A stretch of DNA of 64,000 nucleotides from Linyphia triangularis (Eukaryota; Arthropoda; Arachnida; Araneae; Linyphiidae). The DNA lies in NCBI GenBank assembly GCA_963978545.1, contig CAXBTE010000018.1, positions 176,001 to 240,000 on the forward strand, in the 5' to 3' direction. Under the pieces are notes generated by a model that worked only from the letters and a program-made list of their open reading frames with translations, made no database searches and was not told the DNA's origin. The position numbers were made by a program, and so were the translations under genes. Below, piece after piece: positions 18,515-30,419 of this stretch (its first letter is position 1; every line of letters begins with the position of its first letter).

Positions 18515-18898
18515 GTGCACGCACACCTCAGGTTCTTATTATACAAACTTACTACAAACCGTCTAGTACCTTCTGTGAAAGTTGTATCGTTCTGGTACGA
18601 GTAGTAGCCTGGAGACGGAATGTAGTGAGGGAGTGTATGTACTTATTTTAGGGATTCATATCCCTATTTTTGCTTTCCATATTTAATCAAGTATTAGACT
18701 TTTTTCTAGATTGTCACTCTGACAAAGTTGATGTCCTGTTCTGTCCCCGTTCTGTCCTGTTTTATGTTTTTTCTCACTTCTTTTCTATGTTAACCCCGAT
18801 TATACAAATTAGATAATGCCACTCGGCAACCATCAGATGTAGAGGTATACAGTCGCTTCGCGACGAACACCTTGCCAAACCTAATATTCAAGTTCAAG
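18515..18898 (+). other. 3' UTR and hexamer tail of retrotransposon copy 2
   Basis: It contains the ORF2-like segment at 18560-18638 (CGTCTAGTACC, GTGAAAGTTGTA, CCTGGAG). It ends in (TTCAAG)2 at 18887-18898, directly against the target duplication. Two substitutions separate it from copy 1 (TTGC for TTGA near 18672; CTTC for CTTA near 18780). Confidence 0.8.
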
Positions 18899-18914
18899 TG
18901 CTGCTAAAGTTAAG
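18899..18914 (+). repeat. Target-site duplication, 3' copy
   Basis: Exact match to 13160-13175. Its last three bases are the first three of the U3 in unit C, so this U3 is complete. Confidence 0.95.
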
Positions 18915-19119
18915 ATCATACTTCATAGGATCATTTCTATAGTATGATTAGCGTGTTCACTCACCGAACATCGCAGAAAACCCAACCACGATGATGTGAG
19001 ATGGGGCTTCTGCCTGAGCGTGAAAGCGGCGAATCAACTGCTTGTCGGTTGCTTTGCCATTGATGATCGCACCTTTCTTTATTGTAAAGAGAGGATGGCA
19101 GGAACTCGATCTGAGTGGT
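18912..19119 (+). ncRNA. U3: U3 snoRNA, unit C (promoter displaced)
   Basis: The gene body is complete and of the common sequence. Only the 13 bp of target duplication separate it from the retrotransposon, so the PSE and TATA-like motifs are 5.7 kb away. It is probably silent, or made only as read-through RNA. Confidence 0.96.
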
Positions 19120-20723
19120 CTAATTAATAAAAGATAAACATTCATTTGGGGCGAAGCTCTAGAAATTTGCTTTTCAACTTCGTCCCGTAGTGTTGACAAA
19201 GATTGCGTTGTTAGTCAAGAATTTTAAAATTCCCGGTGCCATTTTAGTAAAAGTAGTCGTTTTCACACTCACTGATTGAAATAATAAGTCGCAGATAGAT
19301 ATGACATTTGCTGCAATGACGGTTCAACTAGAAAGACGCAAATGGCTTGAACAAAGCTTATAAGGGATCAGACGATTTCGTTGACTTTTTATTTTGGTGT
19401 GGCAACAATTGAACACTAGAGGACGCTGCATACGGAAAGATCTCTTGAGTTTGCTTTGCCATGATTTACAGGCATATGCGAGCCAATTGAAATGAAAATA
19501 TTCAACTGGACTTGATATCAGTTTTAGAACATGGAATTTTTGACATTCGCTCTTTCTTTGTCCCTAACTGATGGTGCTTGACAACTTTTTCCAGGCTTCC
19601 GGTATTATTTGCCATATTGAAAAAGTGATAAAATAGGGTATATTTGAAAAACATTGGACTTTAGGAGAAGTTACATTTTAGGATTCTCTTACTACCTGTT
19701 TAAATTTTGAACGGACCTTCTTTTCTTTTTTTAGAGTCTGATCGAAATGAGAGAATTGTTGTTTGGAGCTCTTTGGATGGAAATTTAACAGGCGCATCTT
19801 GACCGAAATTTCAGAAATAGGGGAAACATCTTAGATGGAAAATTACTTCATTTATTTGTTATTAAGTCTGAATTTAAAACTGCTATTCTCGTACTATGTA
19901 TCTAAATTAACTTGGCAAGTATTGGCTCATAAACGATTTAAATATTCAATAACTTTTGTAATGAATGACGAGGTGAATATTACATTACTTCTGAAATTTT
20001 GCATGCCCACCACCTTCCCGGCCTTCAAATTGCATTCGTCTCTCTCAAAAGCAAAACGTATCCTATTGGAGTTGATTTGCAGTACATGTTGGAAAATGCA
20101 TATCAGCAATTTGAGAACTTTCGCTGGAACAACAGCGCCAAATTCGCCTGTGGTGGCTGAAAGTTGAATTCTTTATCTCTTCCAAACTTCGAGTTCTCTT
20201 CGTTTGAGAAGGTATGTGAACCAATATTGGTCGTGATTTGCCAGTTTTTATGCAGAGAGGGCGAAAGACTGCCCGTTCAATTTGAATCACGTTATTGACA
20301 TTGCAACAGAAACTGCAATAAAAAAGTTACGTATACTTTACTTCATTTATTAAAGAAATAATACTTATCCGAAGGTTTTAAATTATCCATTTCAATTTAA
20401 ATGACTTTTTTTGAAGATGTAGTTTTGTATTACATGGCTGTAAGGTGAGAACTTGGCGTAAACTTTTGCTTAACCACATGATTGCAAAGTAGTACATGGC
20501 TTGTCCAAAGTAAAGACAGAAAAAGAAAGAAAAAAAAAATGAATGCCAAAATGTGATGATTGTATTTCTACCAAAGAGAAATGAAGTGTTTTGTAGCTAG
20601 AGAGTAATAATATCACAAGTCGTACTTAGAAAAGCTGCACAAGTGTAAAAAGGCACTATCCATCAACCACCACTTTTAAAGTAACTCCATTTAATATTTA
20701 AACACGACTTTCCATGTCTCGTT

Positions 20724-20867
20724 AGCTTTGCGCAGAGGCAGTGTCATAGCCAATGAGGTTCTACCGAGGCGTGACTATTGCTAGTTGAAAACTTTTCCCA
20801 ATACCCCGCCATGTGGACGTGAAATACCGTCCGCAAAGGCAATTTTTGGAAACCTCTTCGGAGGTTT
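20724..20867 (+). ncRNA. U4: U4 snRNA, unit C
   Basis: Common form, T at U4 base 19, with its own promoter motif at 20666-20674. The retrotransposon upstream should not affect it directly. Confidence 0.97.
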
Positions 20868-23687
20868 ATGACTCTAAAATAGAATTTCAATATTTCCTTG
20901 CATGCTGCACTTGGGTGTCCCCTGGAGAAATTTACCTAAGTCGCAAATATCTCTAGATTGATTTCTAACATCTTCATATATACAGGGTCGTCATAATTAA
21001 AGTGATGGTTCTCAGCGTGATCTATTTGCGAAATTAGCGCCACATTTTGTTTGAAGATTAAACAAGAAGAGGGACCGCAGGATTACGAGAAAAAAGACTT
21101 CTGTTCCCAAAGTAACTGTGTAGTAAAAAATGAGAGTTTTAAGAAATACAGAATCAATACTGAAATGAAATAACCTTTTTACTTAGCTCGCTTAACGACT
21201 TTATGCAAGCTCGAAATAGCAACAAATTTAAAAAGCGAAAAATTAACATAAATAGTGATAAAGTCTCTTCATCTGCAAATTCACTGTGTCCCAGAGAAAG
21301 CAGCAGCAGCAGAAGTTAAATCGAATTTCCCATTGCATCCTTTGACACAGTGCGAGTTTCTTGTTCTTGTGTCGCTTTAGCATACACTCCAACTGCTACG
21401 GAATTTCCGTAGTTGCTACGGAAATTAGTTGTAAACTACGGAATTACGGACGTATAGCAAAAAAACTACGGATCGGAATGAAATCGCTGTAAATATCATT
21501 TTGCTCGATTTCCCGCTCAATATTTTCCGCACTTTTAAGAAGACGCAAAAAAATAATAATAATTTCCTCTCCTCTCCTTGAAAAGGAGGACGATCGTTTT
21601 GTCGAAGTGACGTCACGTCACATTTCGTATATTTTTTTGTGCGAAGCGAAGTGAGTTAAATAAAATAGTTTGAAGAAGAAAAACTTGAACCGTGATCGTG
21701 ATCCAAATTTTCAAAGCGCATCAGATCAGATTTCGAATTGTTTTTAATACATGAACGTGATTATAATGGATTGTTATTTAAAATGACCTAATCCGGCTTC
21801 CGATGTGGAAAAGCCATGCAAGAAGAGGACAAATAATCAAAGATTTCGAGATTTTTAAGCATTTAAAAAAGATTTGACGAGCATTTAAAAAGGATATTTC
21901 CGTTCGGACATGCGAAATCGCGATGTCTTATTAAATTAAAGCTTGGCGTCCACTAGAGTTAAACAGTGCAGAGCAGAGCGGAGTGGATTCGAGCCAAATT
22001 ACAAGTCTGTCAACGTCCATTGTAGCACGAGCCTCCTGCTACAGTAGACGTTGGCAGCCTTGTAATTGGCTCTTGTCCACTCCGCTCTGCACTGCTCTGC
22101 ACTGTTCAACTATAGTGGACGCCAAGCTTTAGGGTAATGTTTTTTGTAATTTACCTGTTGCCAATTCGTTTTTAAAAGACAGATTTATATTTAAAATTAA
22201 ATATCACAGGAATTCATTAAAAATCCCGGATTATATCCGATTTAAAAAAAAAAAAAAAAACTTAGGTAGGTTGTGAAAAGTTCTTAACATTCATTATATC
22301 AATTTTACACTATTATAAATTTCAGTGGTTTTGGAAGTGGGGAGACGCGTGGGTATGTTCTTGAAAAGTGAGGGGACGCGTCACCCCGCGTCTACCCACA
22401 CTTATACCACTGGCCACCCTGGGCATATAGCTATTCATGGCTTGTCTTAAGGAAGGTTTCATTGGATTAGAAGAGGCTACATTGTGGGTAGATTTCATTG
22501 GAAATTTTTTAAACACGGGATAAAACATGCTAGAAGCGCAAAATTTCGCCACTTTGTTTTCTTAAAAGGCAGAATGTAAGACATTTCAGAACCAACCCAT
22601 GATTCTCTTAATTTTCAAAGTTCATTATTAGTAAGGATCCACATCCGGGAGATTCCATTTCGTATTCCAGTGAACCTGAATACATGTAAGAGGCAATTCC
22701 CCCCCCCCCCCCCCATAAACAGGATTACATTATAATGAAGTAAAATAACGAACCTCTTTTTGTCTGTGAAAAGAATAATTTATAAGCGCGTTATTATTAT
22801 ATATTTTAACTGCAATTTTTAATATTCAAATTGGATTCCTCGAAAAGTATTTATTACGAGTTAAAATAGGCAATTTATTTTCAAACATCTGAACAACGTG
22901 TATAGAAATCAACAATTTTAAATTTGCAAAAGCGGTTTTTAACATCTTGTTTTTTTAATCGATTAATAAAATGTTGTTTCGCTCCATATTAAAGAGATAA
23001 CCATAGTATCATTGATTTGTGTACGATTCGATTTCAAGTTGCTGCGATTAGTTTCCAAGTTTGAATTAAAACTGAACATTTTATCATCCTTTTTTAAATC
23101 TTTCAAATTTGTTTTGTTTGTCCACAATCACTTACTAGTTTATAGGATTGTTTCAATCCTACTTAAATCCCTTTATCCTAAGAGACGTGGCAAACTACTT
23201 ATGCTTCGATAAAAATGGGCACTTTATCCTGATTATATTCAGATTATTTTGAGATAATGTTTGATAATTTTTTTTTAAATAAATAAAATAGTTATTTCGA
23301 TCAGGAAACAGTTTTTCTATAACTAAATTTCTCAAGCCTTGAATGGAAAAGTGAGGTTTAATAATTATGCGAAAATATGTCCTTTGTCTTTTATGTGGCG
23401 GCATCATCCCTCATTGAGCTTATTGTTACACCTCTCTCTTTTTTATATACTACGCGTGCTCTAATAGTACCATGGTAAATGTCAAGGTTTTAAGAGTTAT
23501 CAATTACCCCGCGTAATCATTGTTTTTGCTTTTTAATGTAATCAAAACTTAACAAGATGTGTATTGCATTTGAAATAAGGTTGGTTTTCTTAAGTACCCA
23601 AGTTTTTTTTAAATTATAAATGCTACTACCACCACTACATTATTTTTAGTACAAATACATAAAAGCACGGGAAATGCTGCTAAAGTT

Positions 23688-23895
23688 AAGATCATACTTC
23701 ATAGGATCATTTCTATAGTATGATTAGCGTGTTCACTCACCGAACATCGCAGAAAACCCAACCACGATGATGTGAGATGGGGCTTCTGCCTGAGCGTGAA
23801 AGCGGCGAATCAACTGCTTGTCGGTTGCTTTGCCATTGATGATCGCACCTTTCTTTATTGTAAAGAGAGGATGGCAGGAACTCGATCTGAGTGGT
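23688..23895 (+). ncRNA. U3: U3 snoRNA, unit D
   Basis: Common U3 sequence with intact PSE at 23628-23636. The first undisturbed U3 to the right of copy 2. Confidence 0.97.
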
Positions 23896-25499
23896 CTAAT
23901 TAATAAAAGATAAACATTCATTTGGGGCGAAGCTCTAGAAATTTGCTTTTCAACTTCGTCCCGTAGTGTTGACAAAGATTGCGTTGTTAGTCAAGAATTT
24001 TAAAATTCCCGGTGCCATTTTAGTAAAAGTAGTCGTTTTCACACTCACTGATTGAAATAATAAGTCGCAGATAGATATGACATTTGCTGCAATGACGGTT
24101 CAACTAGAAAGACGCAAATGGCTTGAACAAAGCTTATAAGGGATCAGACGATTTCGTTGACTTTTTATTTTGGTGTGGCAACAATTGAACACTAGAGGAC
24201 GCTGCATACGGAAAGATCTCTTGAGTTTGCTTTGCCATGATTTACAGGCATATGCGAGCCAATTGAAATGAAAATATTCAACTGGACTTGATATCAGTTT
24301 TAGAACATGGAATTTTTGACATTCGCTCTTTCTTTGTCCCTAACTGATGGTGCTTGACAACTTTTTCCAGGCTTCCGGTATTATTTGCCATATTGAAAAA
24401 GTGATAAAATAGGGTATATTTGAAAAACATTGGACTTTAGGAGAAGTTACATTTTAGGATTCTCTTACTACCTGTTTAAATTTTGAACGGACCTTCTTTT
24501 CTTTTTTTAGAGTCTGATCGAAATGAGAGAATTGTTGTTTGGAGCTCTTTGGATGGAAATTTAACAGGCGCATCTTGACCGAAATTTCAGAAATAGGGGA
24601 AACATCTTAGATGGAAAATTACTTCATTTATTTGTTATTAAGTCTGAATTTAAAACTGCTATTCTCGTACTATGTATCTAAATTAACTTGGCAAGTATTG
24701 GCTCATAAACGATTTAAATATTCAATAACTTTTGTAATGAATGACGAGGTGAATATTACATTACTTCTGAAATTTTGCATGCCCACCACCTTCCCGGCCT
24801 TCAAATTGCATTCGTCTCTCTCAAAAGCAAAACGTATCCTATTGGAGTTGATTTGCAGTACATGTTGGAAAATGCATATCAGCAATTTGAGAACTTTCGC
24901 TGGAACAACAGCGCCAAATTCGCCTGTGGTGGCTGAAAGTTGAATTCTTTATCTCTTCCAAACTTCGAGTTCTCTTCGTTTGAGAAGGTATGTGAACCAA
25001 TATTGGTCGTGATTTGCCAGTTTTTATGCAGAGAGGGCGAAAGACTGCCCGTTCAATTTGAATCACGTTATTGACATTGCAACAGAAACTGCAATAAAAA
25101 AGTTACGTATACTTTACTTCATTTATTAAAGAAATAATACTTATCCGAAGGTTTTAAATTATCCATTTCAATTTAAATGACTTTTTTTGAAGATGTAGTT
25201 TTGTATTACATGGCTGTAAGGTGAGAACTTGGCGTAAACTTTTGCTTAACCACATGATTGCAAAGTAGTACATGGCTTGTCCAAAGTAAAGACAGAAAAA
25301 GAAAGAAAAAAAAAATGAATGCCAAAATGTGATGATTGTATTTCTACCAAAGAGAAATGAAGTGTTTTGTAGCTAGAGAGTAATAATATCACAAGTCGTA
25401 CTTAGAAAAGCTGCACAAGTGTAAAAAGGCACTATCCATCAACCACCACTTTTAAAGTAACTCCATTTAATATTTAAACACGACTTTCCATGTCTCGTT

Positions 25500-25643
25500 A
25501 GCTTTGCGCAGAGGCAGGGTCATAGCCAATGAGGTTCTACCGAGGCGTGACTATTGCTAGTTGAAAACTTTTCCCAATACCCCGCCATGTGGACGTGAAA
25601 TACCGTCCGCAAAGGCAATTTTTGGAAACCTCTTCGGAGGTTT
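25500..25643 (+). ncRNA. U4: U4 snRNA, unit D (G19 variant)
   Basis: T to G at U4 base 19 (25518), just before the 5' stem-loop. G19 lies opposite a T and could add a G-U pair to the base of that stem. All other landmarks are unchanged. Confidence 0.97.
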
Positions 25644-28463
25644 ATGACTCTAAAATAGAATTTCAATATTTCCTTGCATGCTGCACTTGGGTGTCCCCTG
25701 GAGAAATTTACCTAAGTCGCAAATATCTCTAGATTGATTTCTAACATCTTCATATATACAGGGTCGTCATAATTAAAGTGATGGTTCTCAGCGTGATCTA
25801 TTTGCGAAATTAGCGCCACATTTTGTTTGAAGATTAAACAAGAAGAGGGACCGCAGGATTACGAGAAAAAAGACTTCTGTTCCCAAAGTAACTGTGTAGT
25901 AAAAAATGAGAGTTTTAAGAAATACAGAATCAATACTGAAATGAAATAACCTTTTTACTTAGCTCGCTTAACGACTTTATGCAAGCTCGAAATAGCAACA
26001 AATTTAAAAAGCGAAAAATTAACATAAATAGTGATAAAGTCTCTTCATCTGCAAATTCACTGTGTCCCAGAGAAAGCAGCAGCAGCAGAAGTTAAATCGA
26101 ATTTCCCATTGCATCCTTTGACACAGTGCGAGTTTCTTGTTCTTGTGTCGCTTTAGCATACACTCCAACTGCTACGGAATTTCCGTAGTTGCTACGGAAA
26201 TTAGTTGTAAACTACGGAATTACGGACGTATAGCAAAAAAACTACGGATCGGAATGAAATCGCTGTAAATATCATTTTGCTCGATTTCCCGCTCAATATT
26301 TTCCGCACTTTTAAGAAGACGCAAAAAAATAATAATAATTTCCTCTCCTCTCCTTGAAAAGGAGGACGATCGTTTTGTCGAAGTGACGTCACGTCACATT
26401 TCGTATATTTTTTTGTGCGAAGCGAAGTGAGTTAAATAAAATAGTTTGAAGAAGAAAAACTTGAACCGTGATCGTGATCCAAATTTTCAAAGCGCATCAG
26501 ATCAGATTTCGAATTGTTTTTAATACATGAACGTGATTATAATGGATTGTTATTTAAAATGACCTAATCCGGCTTCCGATGTGGAAAAGCCATGCAAGAA
26601 GAGGACAAATAATCAAAGATTTCGAGATTTTTAAGCATTTAAAAAAGATTTGACGAGCATTTAAAAAGGATATTTCCGTTCGGACATGCGAAATCGCGAT
26701 GTCTTATTAAATTAAAGCTTGGCGTCCACTAGAGTTAAACAGTGCAGAGCAGAGCGGAGTGGATTCGAGCCAAATTACAAGTCTGTCAACGTCCATTGTA
26801 GCACGAGCCTCCTGCTACAGTAGACGTTGGCAGCCTTGTAATTGGCTCTTGTCCACTCCGCTCTGCACTGCTCTGCACTGTTCAACTATAGTGGACGCCA
26901 AGCTTTAGGGTAATGTTTTTTGTAATTTACCTGTTGCCAATTCGTTTTTAAAAGACAGATTTATATTTAAAATTAAATATCACAGGAATTCATTAAAAAT
27001 CCCGGATTATATCCGATTTAAAAAAAAAAATAAAAACTTAGGTAGGTTGTGAAAAGTTCTTAACATTCATTATATCAATTTTACACTATTATAAATTTCA
27101 GTGGTTTTGGAAGTGGGGAGACGCGTGGGTATGTTCTTGAAAAGTGAGGGGACGCGTCACCCCGCGTCTACCCACACTTATACCACTGGCCACCCTGGGC
27201 ATATAGCTATTCATGGCTTGTCTTAAGGAAGGTTTCATTGGATTAGAAGAGGCTACATTGTGGGTAGATTTCATTGGAAATTTTTTAAACACGGGATAAA
27301 ACATGCTAGAAGCGCAAAATTTCGCCACTTTGTTTTCTTAAAAGGCAGAATGTAAGACATTTCAGAACCAACCCATGATTCTCTTAATTTTCAAAGTTCA
27401 TTATTAGTAAGGATCCACATCCGGGAGATTCCATTTCGTATTCCAGTGAACCTGAATACATGTAAGAGGCAATTTCCCCCCCCCCCCCCCATAAACAGGA
27501 TTACATTATAATGAAGTAAAATAACGAACCTCTTTTTGTCTGTGAAAAGAATAATTTATAAGCGCGTTATTATTATATATTTTAACTGCAATTTTTAATA
27601 TTCAAATTGGATTCCTCGAAAAGTATTTATTACGAGTTAAAATAGGCAATTTATTTTCAAACATCTGAACAACGTGTATAGAAATCAACAATTTTAAATT
27701 TGCAAAAGCGGTTTTTAACATCTTGTTTTTTTAATCGATTAATAAAATGTTGTTTCGCTCCATATTAAAGAGATAACCATAGTATCATTGATTTGTGTAC
27801 GATTCGATTTCAAGTTGCTGCGATTAGTTTCCAAGTTTGAATTAAAACTGAACATTTTATCATCCTTTTTTAAATCTTTCAAATTTGTTTTGTTTGTCCA
27901 CAATCACTTACTAGTTTATAGGATTGTTTCAATCCTACTTAAATCCCTTTATCCTAAGAGACGTGGCAAACTACTTATGCTTCGATAAAAATGGGCACTT
28001 TATCCTGATTATATTCAGATTATTTTGAGATAATGTTTGATATTTTTTTTTTAAATAAATAAAATAGTTATTTCGATCAGGAAACAGTTTTTCTATAACT
28101 AAATTTCTCAAGCCTTGAATGGAAAAGTGAGGTTTAATAATTATGCGAAAATATGTCCTTTGTCTTTTATGTGGCGGCATCATCCCTCATTGAGCTTATT
28201 GTTACACCTCTCTCTTTTTTATATACTACGCGTGCTCTAATAGTACCATGGTAAATGTCAAGGTTTTAAGAGTTATCAATTACCCCGCGTAATCATTGTT
28301 TTTGCTTTTTAATGTAATCAAAACTTAACAAGATGTGTATTGCATTTGAAATAAGGTTGGTTTTCTTAAGTACCCAAGTTTTTTTTAAATTATAAATGCT
28401 ACTACCACCACTACATTATTTTTAGTACAAATACATAAAAGCACGGGAAATGCTGCTAAAGTT

Positions 28464-28671
28464 AAGATCATACTTCATAGGATCATTTCTATAGTATGAT
28501 TAGCGTGTTCACTCACCGAACATCGCAGAAAACCCAACCACGATGATGTGAGATGGGGCTTCTGCCTGAGCGTGAAAGCGGCGAATCAACTGCTTGTCGG
28601 TTGCTTTGCCATTGATGATCGCACCTTTCTTTATTGTAAAGAGAGGATGGCAGGAACTCGATCTGAGTGGT
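28464..28671 (+). ncRNA. U3: U3 snoRNA, unit E
   Basis: Common sequence; intact PSE at 28404-28412. Confidence 0.97.
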
Positions 28672-30275
28672 CTAATTAATAAAAGATAAACATTCATTTG
28701 GGGCGAAGCTCTAGAAATTTGCTTTTCAACTTCGTCCCGTAGTGTTGACAAAGATTGCGTTGTTAGTCAAGAATTTTAAAATTCCCGGTGCCATTTTAGT
28801 AAAAGTAGTCGTTTTCACACTCACTGATTGAAATAATAAGTCGCAGATAGATATGACATTTGCTGCAATGACGGTTCAACTAGAAAGACGCAAATGGCTT
28901 GAACAAAGCTTATAAGGGATCAGACGATTTCGTTGACTTTTTATTTTGGTGTGGCAACAATTGAACACTAGAGGACGCTGCATACGGAAAGATCTCTTGA
29001 GTTTGCTTTGCCATGATTTACAGGCATATGCGAGCCAATTGAAATGAAAATATTCAACTGGACTTGATATCAGTTTTAGAACATGGAATTTTTGACATTC
29101 GCTCTTTCTTTGTCCCTAACTGATGGTGCTTGACAACTTTTTCCAGGCTTCCGGTATTATTTGCCATATTGAAAAAGTGATAAAATAGGGTATATTTGAA
29201 AAACATTGGACTTTAGGAGAAGTTACATTTTAGGATTCTCTTACTACCTGTTTAAATTTTGAACGGACCTTCTTTTCTTTTTTTAGAGTCTGATCGAAAT
29301 GAGAGAATTGTTGTTTGGAGCTCTTTGGATGGAAATTTAACAGGCGCATCTTGACCGAAATTTCAGAAATAGGGGAAACATCTTAGATGGAAAATTACTT
29401 CATTTATTTGTTATTAAGTCTGAATTTAAAACTGCTATTCTCGTACTATGTATCTAAATTAACTTGGCAAGTATTGGCTCATAAACGATTTAAATATTCA
29501 ATAACTTTTGTAATGAATGACGAGGTGAATATTACATTACTTCTGAAATTTTGCATGCCCACCACCTTCCCGGCCTTCAAATTGCATTCGTCTCTCTCAA
29601 AAGCAAAACGTATCCTATTGGAGTTGATTTGCAGTACATGTTGGAAAATGCATATCAGCAATTTGAGAACTTTCGCTGGAACAACAGCGCCAAATTCGCC
29701 TGTGGTGGCTGAAAGTTGAATTCTTTATCTCTTCCAAACTTCGAGTTCTCTTCGTTTGAGAAGGTATGTGAACCAATATTGGTCGTGATTTGCCAGTTTT
29801 TATGCAGAGAGGGCGAAAGACTGCCCGTTCAATTTGAATCACGTTATTGACATTGCAACAGAAACTGCAATAAAAAAGTTACGTATACTTTACTTCATTT
29901 ATTAAAGAAATAATACTTATCCGAAGGTTTTAAATTATCCATTTCAATTTAAATGACTTTTTTTGAAGATGTAGTTTTGTATTACATGGCTGTAAGGTGA
30001 GAACTTGGCGTAAACTTTTGCTTAACCACATGATTGCAAAGTAGTACATGGCTTGTCCAAAGTAAAGACAGAAAAAGAAAGAAAAAAAAAATGAATGCCA
30101 AAATGTGATGATTGTATTTCTACCAAAGAGAAATGAAGTGTTTTGTAGCTAGAGAGTAATAATATCACAAGTCGTACTTAGAAAAGCTGCACAAGTGTAA
30201 AAAGGCACTATCCATCAACCACCACTTTTAAAGTAACTCCATTTAATATTTAAACACGACTTTCCATGTCTCGTT

Positions 30276-30419
30276 AGCTTTGCGCAGAGGCAGGGTCATA
30301 GCCAATGAGGTTCTACCGAGGCGTGACTATTGCTAGTTGAAAACTTTTCCCAATACCCCGCCATGTGGACGTGAAATACCGTCCGCAAAGGCAATTTTTG
30401 GAAACCTCTTCGGAGGTTT
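30276..30419 (+). ncRNA. U4: U4 snRNA, unit E (G19 variant)
   Basis: G at U4 base 19 (30294); otherwise the common sequence. Confidence 0.97.

Larger units (their letters stand above)
13176..18898 (+). mobile_element. Jockey-clade non-LTR retrotransposon, copy 2 (complete, 5723 bp)
   Basis: The layout is a 436-bp 5' UTR, ORF1 (13612-15723), ORF2 (15716-18514), and a 384-bp 3' UTR ending in two TTCAAG hexamers. An exact 16-bp duplication flanks it, so both ends are defined and it appears full length. Both ORFs are intact and it is about 99.7% identical to copy 1, which points to recent activity. It is inserted at the first bases of a U3 gene, the same place and orientation as copy 1. It has no LTRs, no RNase H domain and no poly(A). 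The combination of three-knuckle Gag, AP endonuclease and RT fits the Jockey clade. The exact native 5' base is uncertain, since only one 5' end is visible. Confidence 0.97.
18912..23687 (+). repeat. U3-U4 tandem repeat unit C (4776 bp)
   Basis: Directly downstream of retrotransposon copy 2. Marker bases: U4 base 19 T, CCGG, uninterrupted poly(A), A in the CAGTGG element, GATAAT. This is the same haplotype as units F, J and K. Confidence 0.97.
23688..28463 (+). repeat. U3-U4 tandem repeat unit D (4776 bp)
   Basis: Marker bases: U4 base 19 G, CCGG, T-interrupted poly(A), A in the CAGTGG element, GATATT. Closest to unit H, from which it differs at the CCGG site. Confidence 0.97.
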
